This document shows positions 53,322 to 61,851 of a DNA stretch of 64,000 nt, piece after piece (within the stretch, counting starts at the first letter, position 1; each line of letters begins with the position of its first letter). The notes under the pieces were generated by a model. That model worked only from the letters and a program-made list of their open reading frames with translations, was not told the origin of the DNA and made no database searches. The translations under genes were made by a program, and so were the position numbers. Source of the stretch: Ruminococcus sp. AF31-8BH (GTDB lineage Bacteria > Bacillota > Clostridia > Lachnospirales > Lachnospiraceae); the NCBI RefSeq assembly GCF_003460605.1, contig NZ_QTVN01000005.1, positions 219,678-283,677 on the forward strand, in the 5' to 3' direction.

Positions 53322-53783
53322 TCAGTTTAGAAAATACACTCCCAGATTCAAATACCCTGCAAACGTCACCCATGCCAGATAAGGAAGCATCAGATTCGCC
53401 GCCACGGGGGACACCGCACCGAAAGATTTTATAGTGGCAAAAATCAGCAGCCACAACGCCGCCAGCCAGAAAAAGGCAAACAGATACCACTCACAGTTAA
53501 AGAACCAGATCGACCACAGAAAGTTAAAAAACAGCTGCAAAATGTAAAAAAACAAAGCATTGTTGGTGCATTTCCCAGAATTTGCCACCAGGTAAGCGGC
53601 GAATCCCATCAGCAGATAAAGAATGGTCCACACCACCGGAAACACCCATCCCGGCGGGGAAAGGGGCGGCTGGCAAAGGTCCGCGTAGGCCTCCATAGAC
53701 CCGGTAGTCAGAAGCGCTGCAAATGCTCCCACTGCCAGTGGAAATAAAAGAAAAGGAAGAATATTTTTTATCTGGGTATTCAT
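53322..53783 (-). CDS. tspO: TspO/MBR-family protein
   Basis: 153 residues with five membrane helices. QPPLSPPGWVFPVVWTILYLLMG is split as QPPLSPPGW, VFPVVWTILY: the TspO signature. C-terminal NLMLPYLAWVTFAGYLN is also typical. Tryptophan-rich sensory proteins bind porphyrins or regulate stress. ATG 53783 (minus). No obvious partners. Confidence 0.92.
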   Translation of the reverse strand: MNTQIKNILPFLLFPLAVGAFAALLTTGSMEAYADLCQPPLSPPGWVFPVVWTILYLLMGFAAYLVANSGKCTNNALFFYILQLFFNFLWSIWFFNCEWYLFAFFWLAALWLLIFATIKSFGAVSPVAANLMLPYLAWVTFAGYLNLGVYFLN

Positions 53784-54163
53784 TGAAAAACTCCGTTTGC
53801 CGGTAAAATTAATTCATTATATGCTTCTGGCCATGGACGAAATACCGATTGCTTTTATTGGATATCAAAATATGATGATGTTAGGGTCAAAAGGTCTTTT
53901 GCCCCTAACTTGATATCCACGAATTGCTCCGCTGCAAAGCAGCTCCCGCAATTCTCGAACATTCGGAATCCGCTGATTTACTATGTAAATCGCTACTTCC
54001 TCATGTTCGGCGGGTCCCAAGTTCAAAAGCCTTATCATGCAGGCATGAACGGCTTTTTGACCTTTTGACCCTGATATCAAAATATACAATAAGTACGAAA
54101 GTGTAATTGCATAGCGGAATATATTGTGCAATAATTATAAAAATGAGCGCAAGGAGGAACAAA
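53784..54163. other. tspO-symporter intergenic region
   Basis: Mostly filled by copy B of repeat family 2 (53877-54078). GATATCAAAATAT occurs on both sides (53861-53873 and 54073-54085), which might be a target duplication. The symporter promoter is not obvious. Confidence 0.5.
53877..54078. repeat. Dispersed repeat family 2, full copy B
   Basis: 202 bp with TIR-like GATGTTAGGGTCAAAAGG / CCTTTTGACCCTGATATC. Same length and internal order as copy A at 46461-46662. Confidence 0.85.
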
Positions 54164-55528
54164 ATGAAGAAATTAACAACAGGAAAAATCTGGCAGTTTG
54201 CAGCTGGACAATTTGGCTGGGCAATGCTGTCGGGAATCATTTCCAACTGGCTGGTGTATTTTTATCAGCCAGATGAGACTGCCATCAGTCAGGGACAAAC
54301 TGTATTTATTCCTCAGGGGCTGGTGGTACTTGGCATTTTTACCATAATTGGAGGAATCACAGCTTTCGGAAGGATTTTTGACGCATTTACAGACCCTATG
54401 ATCGCGTCTTTATCAGACCGGTGTACATCAAAAAATGGGCGAAGAATCCCATTCCTGAAATGGGCATCTCTTCCGCTGGCACTTTCCACCGTATTGGTAT
54501 TCTGGTCTCCGCTAAATCAGAACAGCTGGATCAATGCTGCCTTTTTGCTGGCAATGATTCTGGCATATTATCTTTCCATTACTGCATATTGTACGCCATA
54601 TAATGCGCTGATTCCGGAACTGGGACATACTCAGCAGGAACGACTTAATATTTCTACCGTTATTTCTTTTACTTTCATTGCAGGAACAGCAGTAGCATAT
54701 CTGGCGCCCACCATCTGGGGTGTATTTATCCCGGTTTTTGGAAGAGTAGGCGCAATTCGGGTGACATTTACAATAATGGCAGCTGTGGCATTTATATGCA
54801 TGCTGGTACCGGTGTTCACCATCCGGGAAAAAGACTATGTGGATACAGTTCCATCTAAGGAATCTGCTTTTGGCTCACTTACTGCTACCTTCAAAAATGG
54901 AGAATTTAGAAAATTTGTAGCATCTGATATTTTTTATTGGATCGCGCTTACCATGTTTCAGACAGGACTTCCCTTTTTTGTTACCAGCCTTCTGAAGCTT
55001 CCGGAGACTATGACAACCCTGTACTTTGTTGGAATGACAGCTTTGTCTCTGGTCTTTTACATTCCGGTAAATAAATTGACACCAAAGCTTGGAAAGAAAA
55101 AGATGATTTTGTTTGCATTTGCGGTATTTTCCGCTGCTTATTTCTATACTGGATTTATGGGAAAAATGCCTTTTATTCCAGCTTCCGTGCAGGGACTGAT
55201 CCTGACTGTCTGTGCGGCACTTCCTATGGCAATTTTTGGAATTCTTCCACAGGCTGTTGTAGCAGACATTGCTCAAAGTGATTCTATTACAACGGGAAGC
55301 AATCGCGAAGGAATGTTTTATGCAGCAAGAACATTTGCGTTTAAGCTTGGACAAAGCATTTCCATGTTGATTTTTACGGCAGTTTCCACAATTGGAACAG
55401 GAAACGGAACCGGTTATCGGATTGCTGCCTTTGGTGCTGCAGCTTTTTGCTGTGCAGGAGGAATTATACTGGTGTTCTACAACGAAAAGAAGATTAACAA
55501 AATTATAAGAATCCAAAACCAAAAATAA
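54164..55528 (+). CDS. GPH-family sugar:cation symporter
   Basis: 454 residues, 12 helices, MFS_2/glycoside-pentoside-hexuronide family. GRIFDAFTDPMIASLSDR-type signature appears as FDAFTDPMIASLSDRCTSK, and RRIPFLKWASLPLA. ATG 54164 with AAGGAGGAACAAA. Sugar specificity unknown. Followed by an alpha/beta hydrolase 17 bases later, likely in one operon. Confidence 0.9.
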   Translation: MKKLTTGKIWQFAAGQFGWAMLSGIISNWLVYFYQPDETAISQGQTVFIPQGLVVLGIFTIIGGITAFGRIFDAFTDPMIASLSDRCTSKNGRRIPFLKWASLPLALSTVLVFWSPLNQNSWINAAFLLAMILAYYLSITAYCTPYNALIPELGHTQQERLNISTVISFTFIAGTAVAYLAPTIWGVFIPVFGRVGAIRVTFTIMAAVAFICMLVPVFTIREKDYVDTVPSKESAFGSLTATFKNGEFRKFVASDIFYWIALTMFQTGLPFFVTSLLKLPETMTTLYFVGMTALSLVFYIPVNKLTPKLGKKKMILFAFAVFSAAYFYTGFMGKMPFIPASVQGLILTVCAALPMAIFGILPQAVVADIAQSDSITTGSNREGMFYAARTFAFKLGQSISMLIFTAVSTIGTGNGTGYRIAAFGAAAFCCAGGIILVFYNEKKINKIIRIQNQK

Positions 55529-55545
55529 CAGCAGGAGCAGCCAAT

Positions 55546-56562
55546 ATGGAAATAATACATGAAAATGAATATTTATACAGGATGAACAAAGAGGCAGAGC
55601 CGTATCTTGAACTGCACCGTCAGGAAAAATATGTCTCAAATGCCGAAAATTTCATTCGAGGTAAAAATAAGGATTTTTCAGGAAAAATACACATACAGTA
55701 TTATCTGGCAAAAAATCCCAGGGGTGTCATTGTGATCAGTCACGGTTTTACAGAAGGTTCGCCGAAATATGATGAGATGATTTATTACTTTCTGAAGGCT
55801 GGGTATCATGTGTATATGCCAGAACATATGGGGCATGGGTTGAGCTATCGGCTGACGGCAGATCCGTCTCTTGTGCATGTGGATATCTGGAAAAGGTATG
55901 TGCGGGATTTTTTGAAAGTATGCCGTGAAATAAAAGGAACACATTCGGATTTACCCCTGATTCTTTTTGCCCATTCTATGGGAGGGGCAATTGGTGGGAT
56001 TTCGGCATCCTGGGAGCCTGGACTGTTTCAGAAAATCATATTAAGTTCGCCTATGATCCGTCCTCTTACAGGAAAGGTGCCCTGGCCGCTTGTAGTTTTG
56101 ATTGCACATTTTGAATGCTTTTTCGGAAAGGCTCAAAAGTATGTGGCAGGGCAAAAACTCTATGATGGAGGGGAAAGCTTTGAAACCTGTGCCGGAACCT
56201 CGGAATCAAGATTTGAAAGATATGATAAAATTCGCAGGGCGCACAAGGAACTGCAGACCTGTGCGGCATCCTATGGCTGGCTTTTGGCAGCTATAAAAAT
56301 GAGTTGGTATCTGCGGATTTGGGGGTGGAAAAAAATAAAGGTACCTGTACTTTTCTTTCAGGCAGAAAATGACGATTTTGTATCTGTGCGCGCACTGAAA
56401 AGATTTGCAGGAAAAGTGAAGCAGCAAGGCAGCAGCTCCTGTAAATATATTTATATGCCTGGAACAAAACATGAAATCTACTGCAGCGATGACTCCTCTA
56501 TGGAGAAATATCTGAAACAGATCTTCCGCTTTTTAGAAATAGATGCACAGGAAATTTATTGA
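55546..56562 (+). CDS. Alpha/beta hydrolase (lysophospholipase-like)
   Basis: 338 residues. GVIVISHGFTEGSPKYDE holds the oxyanion HG; the nucleophile is in LFAHSMGGAIG (Ser at about residue 147); catalytic Asp in FFQAENDDFVS; His in PGTKHEIYC. It looks like monoacylglycerol lipase/lysophospholipase (Hydrolase_4). ATG 55546 with AGCAGGAGC. Substrate unknown; the neighbour is a sugar symporter. Confidence 0.9.
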   Translation: MEIIHENEYLYRMNKEAEPYLELHRQEKYVSNAENFIRGKNKDFSGKIHIQYYLAKNPRGVIVISHGFTEGSPKYDEMIYYFLKAGYHVYMPEHMGHGLSYRLTADPSLVHVDIWKRYVRDFLKVCREIKGTHSDLPLILFAHSMGGAIGGISASWEPGLFQKIILSSPMIRPLTGKVPWPLVVLIAHFECFFGKAQKYVAGQKLYDGGESFETCAGTSESRFERYDKIRRAHKELQTCAASYGWLLAAIKMSWYLRIWGWKKIKVPVLFFQAENDDFVSVRALKRFAGKVKQQGSSSCKYIYMPGTKHEIYCSDDSSMEKYLKQIFRFLEIDAQEIY

Positions 56563-56974
56563 CAGGCCTTTTTAAACGGGAAGACAATACTGAGAGCATA
56601 AAGAAATATACAATCTCTTTTCAGTATGCTAAGATTAGAGCGTGTTTGAAAAATCATTCCCGCAATCTGCACGCCCCACTTTGCGGTATATTTTGCCCGA
56701 ATTCAGTTGCCGTAGCCCGCTACGGCGCCCTCATCCGGACAAAATCTCCCACAAATTGTGACGCACATCTTGCAGAAAGCCTTTTTCAAACACGCTCTAG
56801 AGAAAATGTAGAAGTATTGTTGTCAATATAAGGGGCTTTTTGGTACTTTGGGTATTGGTATAATCTCAGTATTTACTACGAGCTATTAGTTTCGCTTAGT
56901 AATGAAAAATTGAGAAGAATGGAATTCTCCCAATGTTAAGAAAAAACCGAAATACGAGCAGAATGAGGTAAAAA
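56563..56974. other. Intergenic region with a full family 1 repeat
   Basis: 412 bases: repeat 56636-56799, and an AT-rich remainder 56800-56960 with no convincing gene. No good terminator or promoter except possibly the repeat itself. Confidence 0.6.
56636..56799. repeat. Dispersed repeat family 1, full-length copy
   Basis: 164 bp. Left TAGAGCGTGTTTGAAAAA, right TTTTTCAAACACGCTCTA are perfect inverted ends of 18 bp. Internal palindrome GTAGCCCGCTAC. The core is shared with 1114-1155 and, in fragments, with 16184-16258, 47706-47728 and 53223-53272. No transposase inside: MITE-like. Confidence 0.9.
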
Positions 56975-57478
56975 ATGAGCTATAGAAATGTGAAAATAGA
57001 GAAAAGCGCGAGAATCGCCAAGCAGTCCATCATCCTTGGAGACGTAACCATCGGCCGCGACAGCTGCGTCCTGTATTACGCCGTCATCCGCGGCGACGAC
57101 GCCCCCGTCACCATCGGCGCAGAAACCAACATCCAGGAAAACTGCACCATCCACGTAAGCCACAACATGCCCGTCCACATCGGAAACAACGTCACCATCG
57201 GCCACAACGCCGTCATCCACGGCTGCACCATCGGCGACCGCACCCTAATCGGAATGGGCACCATCATCCTAGACGGCGCCAAAATCGGCACCGACTGCAT
57301 CATCGGCGCCGGCAGCCTCGTCACCAAGAATACTGTAATTCCAGACGGTTCCCTGGTAATGGGAAGCCCCGCGAAGATTAAGCGGAATCTTACGTGGGAG
57401 GAGAAACTGGGGATTGTGGAGAATAGTAAGGAGTATGTGGCGGTAAGTGCGGAGATGCGGGAGCAGGGAGTGCTGTGA
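56975..57478 (+). CDS. Gamma-carbonic anhydrase-like hexapeptide protein
   Basis: 167 residues of left-handed beta-helix hexapeptide repeats (ILGDVTIGRDS, VTIGHNAVIHGCTIGDRT). Zn-binding His pattern IHVSHNM and IGHNAVIH is visible, as in YrdA/PaaY/CamH. It may be a carbonic anhydrase or acyltransferase. The codon use is odd: from about 57033 to 57327 nearly all third positions are C, after which they turn to G and T. ATG 56975 after GAATGAGGTAAAAA. Confidence 0.88.
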   Translation: MSYRNVKIEKSARIAKQSIILGDVTIGRDSCVLYYAVIRGDDAPVTIGAETNIQENCTIHVSHNMPVHIGNNVTIGHNAVIHGCTIGDRTLIGMGTIILDGAKIGTDCIIGAGSLVTKNTVIPDGSLVMGSPAKIKRNLTWEEKLGIVENSKEYVAVSAEMREQGVL

Positions 57479-57617
57479 AAATAGTGCGCGGCACAAATAG
57501 CTAAAACTTATGGAGAGGAATAAATGGGGAGAAGATTTTTGTACGGTTGATTGTGAAAACAGACTTTTTTGTTATATTTATAATATTAGAAAAGGTTGAA
57601 GCTTTGTGGAGGAGCAT

Positions 57618-58691
57618 ATGGATTTTAAGAAAATTATTGAAGATACGATAGTTCCGATAAATTTTCCCGTGGAAGAAAAAAAGGCTTGCTATGATGCTGT
57701 TGATAAATATGTTAATAGTATCTTGCCAAATAAATTATATCGTTTTAGAGCTTGCTCTGAAAGAAATCTAAGTGCATTTTATAATGATGAATTATGGTTT
57801 TCTAATGGAAGCACAATGAATGATGACTTTGATGCAAGGATTTATTACGATAAGAAAAGAATAGAAGGACGGCTTGGTTCATTGTTATCTGAAGAGGGAG
57901 AGCTAAAAGCGGTAGAAAAATTAATAACTATGGAACAACCGCCGCAAAAATTATTAGAACTTATTCCAAATGCAGAATATATCTTTAAGTGCTTGAAAGA
58001 AGCACCAAAAGGACAGAGAGTGGATATTTCAAACAATTTAATTCAACATTTGTTGGAAAATCTTGACGTAGCATTAAAAGATACGACAGAGCAAGTACAA
58101 CGTATAACAAAGTTTGCGTGTTTTACACAGAAAATTTGCTCAGATATGATGTGGGGGCAGTATAGCAATAACGCTACAGGATTTGCGTTAGAGTATGAAT
58201 TTGGTAATGAGAATAAGACTACTTATGTTGATAATAATATGCAGACTCATGTTTGGGGAAAGTTGTTTCCTGTAATATATGACGATAAGAGATTGGATAC
58301 TACAGATTATGCCGCATACTTATTTCAAATACAAATTCTTAAAGGAATGGCTCAAAGCATAGGTTTTCCATATAATGCATCATGGCTGAACGCAGTTGTT
58401 CCATGTCCGGATGAGTTTATGGCAACTAAGTTAGCTATAAAAAAATCTACAGATTGGAAAGCTGAAAAAGAATGGAGAATGTTTTATTTAACAGATAATA
58501 CTTTATTGGCCAACGAAGAACATTCTTGCGTTATTCAAAAACCAAGTGGGGTATACTTAGGGCGTAAAATTAGTAAGATAAATCAGAAAATTATTGTAGA
58601 TATGGCAAAAGAAAAAGGAATTCCTGTGTATAAAATGGATTTCAATGAGGACTCAAGAAATTACAAATTGAAAAAATATAGGCTAATATAA
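57618..58691 (+). CDS. DUF2971-family protein
   Basis: 357 residues from ATG 57618 (GGAGGAG five bases before). LYRFRACSERNLSAFYNDEL, NGSTMNDDFDARIYYD, FACFTQKICSDMMWGQYSNN and EKEWRMFYL are the DUF2971 signatures. Function unknown; members often occur near defence genes. It is AT-rich (relative to neighbours) like the adjacent restriction-modification genes, suggesting a shared foreign origin. Confidence 0.85.
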   Translation: MDFKKIIEDTIVPINFPVEEKKACYDAVDKYVNSILPNKLYRFRACSERNLSAFYNDELWFSNGSTMNDDFDARIYYDKKRIEGRLGSLLSEEGELKAVEKLITMEQPPQKLLELIPNAEYIFKCLKEAPKGQRVDISNNLIQHLLENLDVALKDTTEQVQRITKFACFTQKICSDMMWGQYSNNATGFALEYEFGNENKTTYVDNNMQTHVWGKLFPVIYDDKRLDTTDYAAYLFQIQILKGMAQSIGFPYNASWLNAVVPCPDEFMATKLAIKKSTDWKAEKEWRMFYLTDNTLLANEEHSCVIQKPSGVYLGRKISKINQKIIVDMAKEKGIPVYKMDFNEDSRNYKLKKYRLI

Positions 58692-59113
58692 AAAAGCTAA
58701 GCAACTGTACCCTATAAAATGGGAGAAGTTAAGAGTAACTGCCATAAAAATACATCTTTTTGACGAGAAATGCTATATCTAATGACAGATAATAATAGCG
58801 TAGAAAATAGGAAAAGAAAAGCTTACAAGATAAAAATAACTTGACATTTTATAATCCAAAAACTATATTATAAAAAGGAAATATTGAATACTAGAAAATA
58901 AGTGTTTAATGCTTATACATTCTGCGATAAAGTTACATCTAAGAAAGATGTAAAAATATCTTTAAAATCCTATTTTATAAGGAAGAAGTATAAATCTTTA
59001 GGATCCTTATATCTTGGTTTATCTCCAAATCCAATTATTTCCATATTAAATCTAATATATTGTAAATTTGCGGATAAGGGTGTTTTATATATAAAATGGA
59101 AAGGAGACGAACG
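58692..59113. other. AT-rich region before the methyltransferase
   Basis: 422 bases. It carries the promoter at 58841-58869 and a low-confidence small ORF (58902-59117). Nothing else is seen. Confidence 0.5.
58841..58869 (+). promoter_or_regulatory. Promoter of the methyltransferase
   Basis: TTGACA (58841-58846), 17-base spacer, TATATT (58864-58869). Confidence 0.7.
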
Positions 59114-59117
59114 ATGA
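58902..59117 (+). CDS. Possible small ORF overlapping the methyltransferase start
   Basis: 71 codons from GTG 58902; its TGA overlaps the methyltransferase ATG (ATGA). No ribosome-binding site is seen and the composition (K, I, S, Y rich) may just reflect AT-richness. No helix-turn-helix, so not a typical controller protein. A translational-coupling leader or an accident. Confidence 0.2.
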   Translation: MFNAYTFCDKVTSKKDVKISLKSYFIRKKYKSLGSLYLGLSPNPIISILNLIYCKFADKGVLYIKWKGDER

Positions 59118-60286
59118 AAATTTTTTCATTTTTTGCGGGCTGTGGATTTCTCGATCTAGGATTTGAACAGAATGGCTTTGATATTGTATTTGTTAATGAA
59201 TATAATCCAGAATTTATGAGAGCGTACAGATATGCAAGAGAGTACATGCATGTTAATATTCAAGAACCTCAGTGTGGGTATTATCAAGGTGATGTTAATG
59301 ATTTCTTGAATGATATTAATATGCAGAATAATATGAGGCAGGACATGCAAGAATATAGAAATCATGGGGAATGGGTAGGCTTTATCGGCGGGCCCCCATG
59401 TCCGGATTTCTCGGTAGCAGGACGTCAAAGAGGAAGAGATGGAGATAATGGACGACTTTCACAATCATATGTAGATTTGATTATAAGAATGCATCCGGAT
59501 TTCTTTTTATTTGAAAATGTAAAAGGACTCTGGCAGACGAAAAGGCATAGAGCATTTTATGAAGAATTAAAAACATCTTTACAAAATGCCGGATATAAAA
59601 CAACTGAACGCTTAACAAATGCATTAGAATTTGGAGCTCCACAAGATAGAGATAGAATACTATTATTTGGTGTAAGTCAGAATATTTTACATCCAATTAA
59701 TTATCAAGGAAATGATCTGAATAATTTTAATTGGGGACAATATCAGCAATATGACCTTTGGAATATAAAAAAAGAGATTCCATGGCCAGGAACAGAAACA
59801 TTCCAAGAAGGAAAGGTTACGCAGCCACCAGAGGGGATTCCAGTGCAGCTGACAGTTCAACATTGGTTTGATCAAAATAATGTGACAGAGCATCCAAATG
59901 CAAATGATTATTTCAAGCCGAGAGCAGGCTTAGCTAAAATGCAGACGATTGACGAAGGGGATGTTGGAAGAAAATCGTATAAAAGAATTCACAGGTGGAG
60001 ATATTCCCCAACAGCAGCTTATGGCAATAATGAAGTGCATTTACATCCGTACCATGCAAGGAGGATGTCAGCAGCGGAAACTTTGGCAATTCAAACGTTA
60101 CCAGCAGACTTTATACTGCCACCAGATATGAGTCTGTCGAATATGTTTAAGACCATAGGTAATGGTGTACCGTATGTTTTAGCAAGTGGAATAGCACAGA
60201 CTATTAGAGATTATTTAAATGCAAATGCTATACAAAATGTAAATGGAAATCAGATCTATCAATTGATAGATTTGTCAAATGTTTAA
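59114..60286 (+). CDS. DNA cytosine-5 methyltransferase
   Basis: 390 residues. Motif I FSFFAGCGFLDLGFEQNGF, motif IV GGPPCPDFSVAGRQRG with the catalytic Cys, motif VI ENVKG, motif VIII QDRDRI, motif X GNGVPYVLAS. ATG 59114 with AAAGGAGACGAACG. The target-recognition domain lies about residues 200-300. Convergent with the putative endonuclease and next to a vsr fragment, so a type II system. Recognition site unknown. Confidence 0.94.
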   Translation: MKIFSFFAGCGFLDLGFEQNGFDIVFVNEYNPEFMRAYRYAREYMHVNIQEPQCGYYQGDVNDFLNDINMQNNMRQDMQEYRNHGEWVGFIGGPPCPDFSVAGRQRGRDGDNGRLSQSYVDLIIRMHPDFFLFENVKGLWQTKRHRAFYEELKTSLQNAGYKTTERLTNALEFGAPQDRDRILLFGVSQNILHPINYQGNDLNNFNWGQYQQYDLWNIKKEIPWPGTETFQEGKVTQPPEGIPVQLTVQHWFDQNNVTEHPNANDYFKPRAGLAKMQTIDEGDVGRKSYKRIHRWRYSPTAAYGNNEVHLHPYHARRMSAAETLAIQTLPADFILPPDMSLSNMFKTIGNGVPYVLASGIAQTIRDYLNANAIQNVNGNQIYQLIDLSNV

Positions 60287-60337
60287 AAATAAGGTGCCAC
60301 ATAACATCCACTTTGATGGTTGTGTGACACCTTATTT
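60287..60337. terminator. Bidirectional terminator in the restriction-modification locus
   Basis: AAATAAGGTG pairs with CACCTTATTT with an inner CACA/TGTG, one or two mismatches; between convergent genes. Confidence 0.75.
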
Positions 60338-60340
60338 AGA

Positions 60341-61432
60341 TTATGAATTTAAGTCTTCACAAAATGTTTCAATAAATGCGGCCTGGACGCCTTTTAGTTT
60401 TCTTTCTTGGCAAAGTCCTAACAATTCACTGACAGAAGAATAGGAAAGATATAGTGCATGCAATTCTTTAAATTCTGGTCTATTAACTTCTCTGAATACT
60501 TTATCTCTGAGGTCATCAGGTGCAACAATAATAAAACGCATATCGCTAAGTGATGGCATATGTTTTTTGAAAGAAAGCATTCGATTTAAACCGCTGGTTA
60601 CACCTGTTGAATTTTCAACTTCAAATATAGCAGGGATGCTTTTGTTTCCAATCCACATTGCGTCAATTAAACTACCTGCTCTTGCAGCACCGTCCATAAT
60701 ATTTATAAGAGGTACATCATTTAAAGATGTGACCATATTACTTTGAGCAGAAAGAAATTTGCCTTTATATTTGGCTCCCTGGTCATTTTTTGCAATGTAA
60801 GTATTTAGGAAAAGTGCGCGACCAATTTCATATATGGCCATTTGCATACGAAGGTGAATTCTGCCTTCTTCAGAATCGATTTTTCCGGATTTTATTAGGG
60901 CTTGAGGGAGCTCGAGAGCATCATAAATTACACTTTTAGATGGAAGTTCACTTATTTCGAGTCCAGTGACCTTTTTTTCCATAAGTATTCCAAGAGCATG
61001 TGGTTCGTCTGGAATCCAGATAACATGCTTATGGCCGCGTTTGGTTTTGGGCTTTCCGTTAATATTTTCAATTCTGCCAGGAAAACAATAATAAAATTGC
61101 GGGGTATGGCATAATAGTGTTTCTAACGCTGAACGAGTATTATATGAAGCTCCAAGCAATCTGTCTATATTAATTGGCATTTGGGGAGTAATGGCATTTG
61201 CAACTCGTGATAACATTTGAGTGGAAATGGACTCAATTTTTGCTTGCTTCTGGATTTCGCCTTTTGAGGGATCCCATCTCTGAATAGAAATTGGACCACA
61301 TGCTCCTTCAATATCGGTTATGGAAACTAAAGTCTTAGTTGCCTTGTGGATATAGCCAAATCCCTGATTTTTCGGTAAAGATTTAAGGACATTAACAAGT
61401 ATTTCAATAGACATATTTGTAGTTGTAGTCAT
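60341..61432 (-). CDS. Putative type II restriction endonuclease
   Basis: 363 residues. The candidate catalytic core is SLIDAMWIGNKSIPAIFEVE: an Asp followed by Glu-x-Glu (PD-(D/E)XK variant, ExE as in BamHI). The region after it, STGVTSGLNRMLSFKKHMP, is reminiscent of other type II endonucleases. Identification rests on convergence with a C5 methyltransferase and adjacency to vsr. ATG 61432 after AAAGGATAAAACGTT. AT-rich. Another DNA-binding role cannot be excluded. Confidence 0.7.
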   Translation of the reverse strand: MTTTTNMSIEILVNVLKSLPKNQGFGYIHKATKTLVSITDIEGACGPISIQRWDPSKGEIQKQAKIESISTQMLSRVANAITPQMPINIDRLLGASYNTRSALETLLCHTPQFYYCFPGRIENINGKPKTKRGHKHVIWIPDEPHALGILMEKKVTGLEISELPSKSVIYDALELPQALIKSGKIDSEEGRIHLRMQMAIYEIGRALFLNTYIAKNDQGAKYKGKFLSAQSNMVTSLNDVPLINIMDGAARAGSLIDAMWIGNKSIPAIFEVENSTGVTSGLNRMLSFKKHMPSLSDMRFIIVAPDDLRDKVFREVNRPEFKELHALYLSYSSVSELLGLCQERKLKGVQAAFIETFCEDLNS

Positions 61433-61686
61433 AACGTTTTATCCTTTGTGTAATTCGTGAGATTTATAAGCTGATGTTATTATAATTTTAGGAGTTACGC
61501 AAGAAAAATTATTGAAAATATACAAAAATAATTATAAATTTAATGAAAATATACCTAGAATATGAATTGATTTTTGTCGGTTTTACTTGCTTGCAATATT
61601 AATTAATGTTGTTTTGCTGGTTAAATTGAGTATAATATAAACAAGTATAGTAATTGATAATAATGTGATATTTACAGGATGAGATT
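61433..61686. other. Divergent region between the endonuclease and vsr
   Basis: 254 bases, very AT-rich, without a gene; promoters for both are expected but not clear. Confidence 0.4.
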
Positions 61687-61790
61687 ATGGATAAGTTGAC
61701 ACCTGAACAGCGTAGAAAAAATATGCAGAGTATAAAGGGAAAAAATACGAGCATTGAACGGATATTAAGAAAGGCTTTATGGAATAAAAC
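61687..61790 (+). pseudogene. vsr: Truncated vsr (very-short-patch-repair endonuclease)
   Basis: ATG 61687 opens MDKLTPEQRRKNMQSIKGKN and reads through RILRKALWNK, the N-terminus of Vsr. At about 61788 homology stops and the frame enters the antisense of the recombinase element. The remaining 100 residues, including the catalytic Asp and zinc ligands, are missing in the window and would be beyond the far end of the element. Vsr normally repairs T:G mismatches arising from deaminated 5-methylcytosine made by the neighbouring methyltransferase. Confidence 0.85.
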
Positions 61791-61851
61791 ATCGGTGTAC
61801 AAGGGGTACAAACAAGATAAAATAGAAATGAGGGGTGATAGAGCGGAAATG

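Noticed and set aside
56936..57220. Antisense ORF of 94 codons rich in Asp, Gly and Val
   Set aside because: It is the shadow of the C-ending codons of the carbonic anhydrase-like gene.
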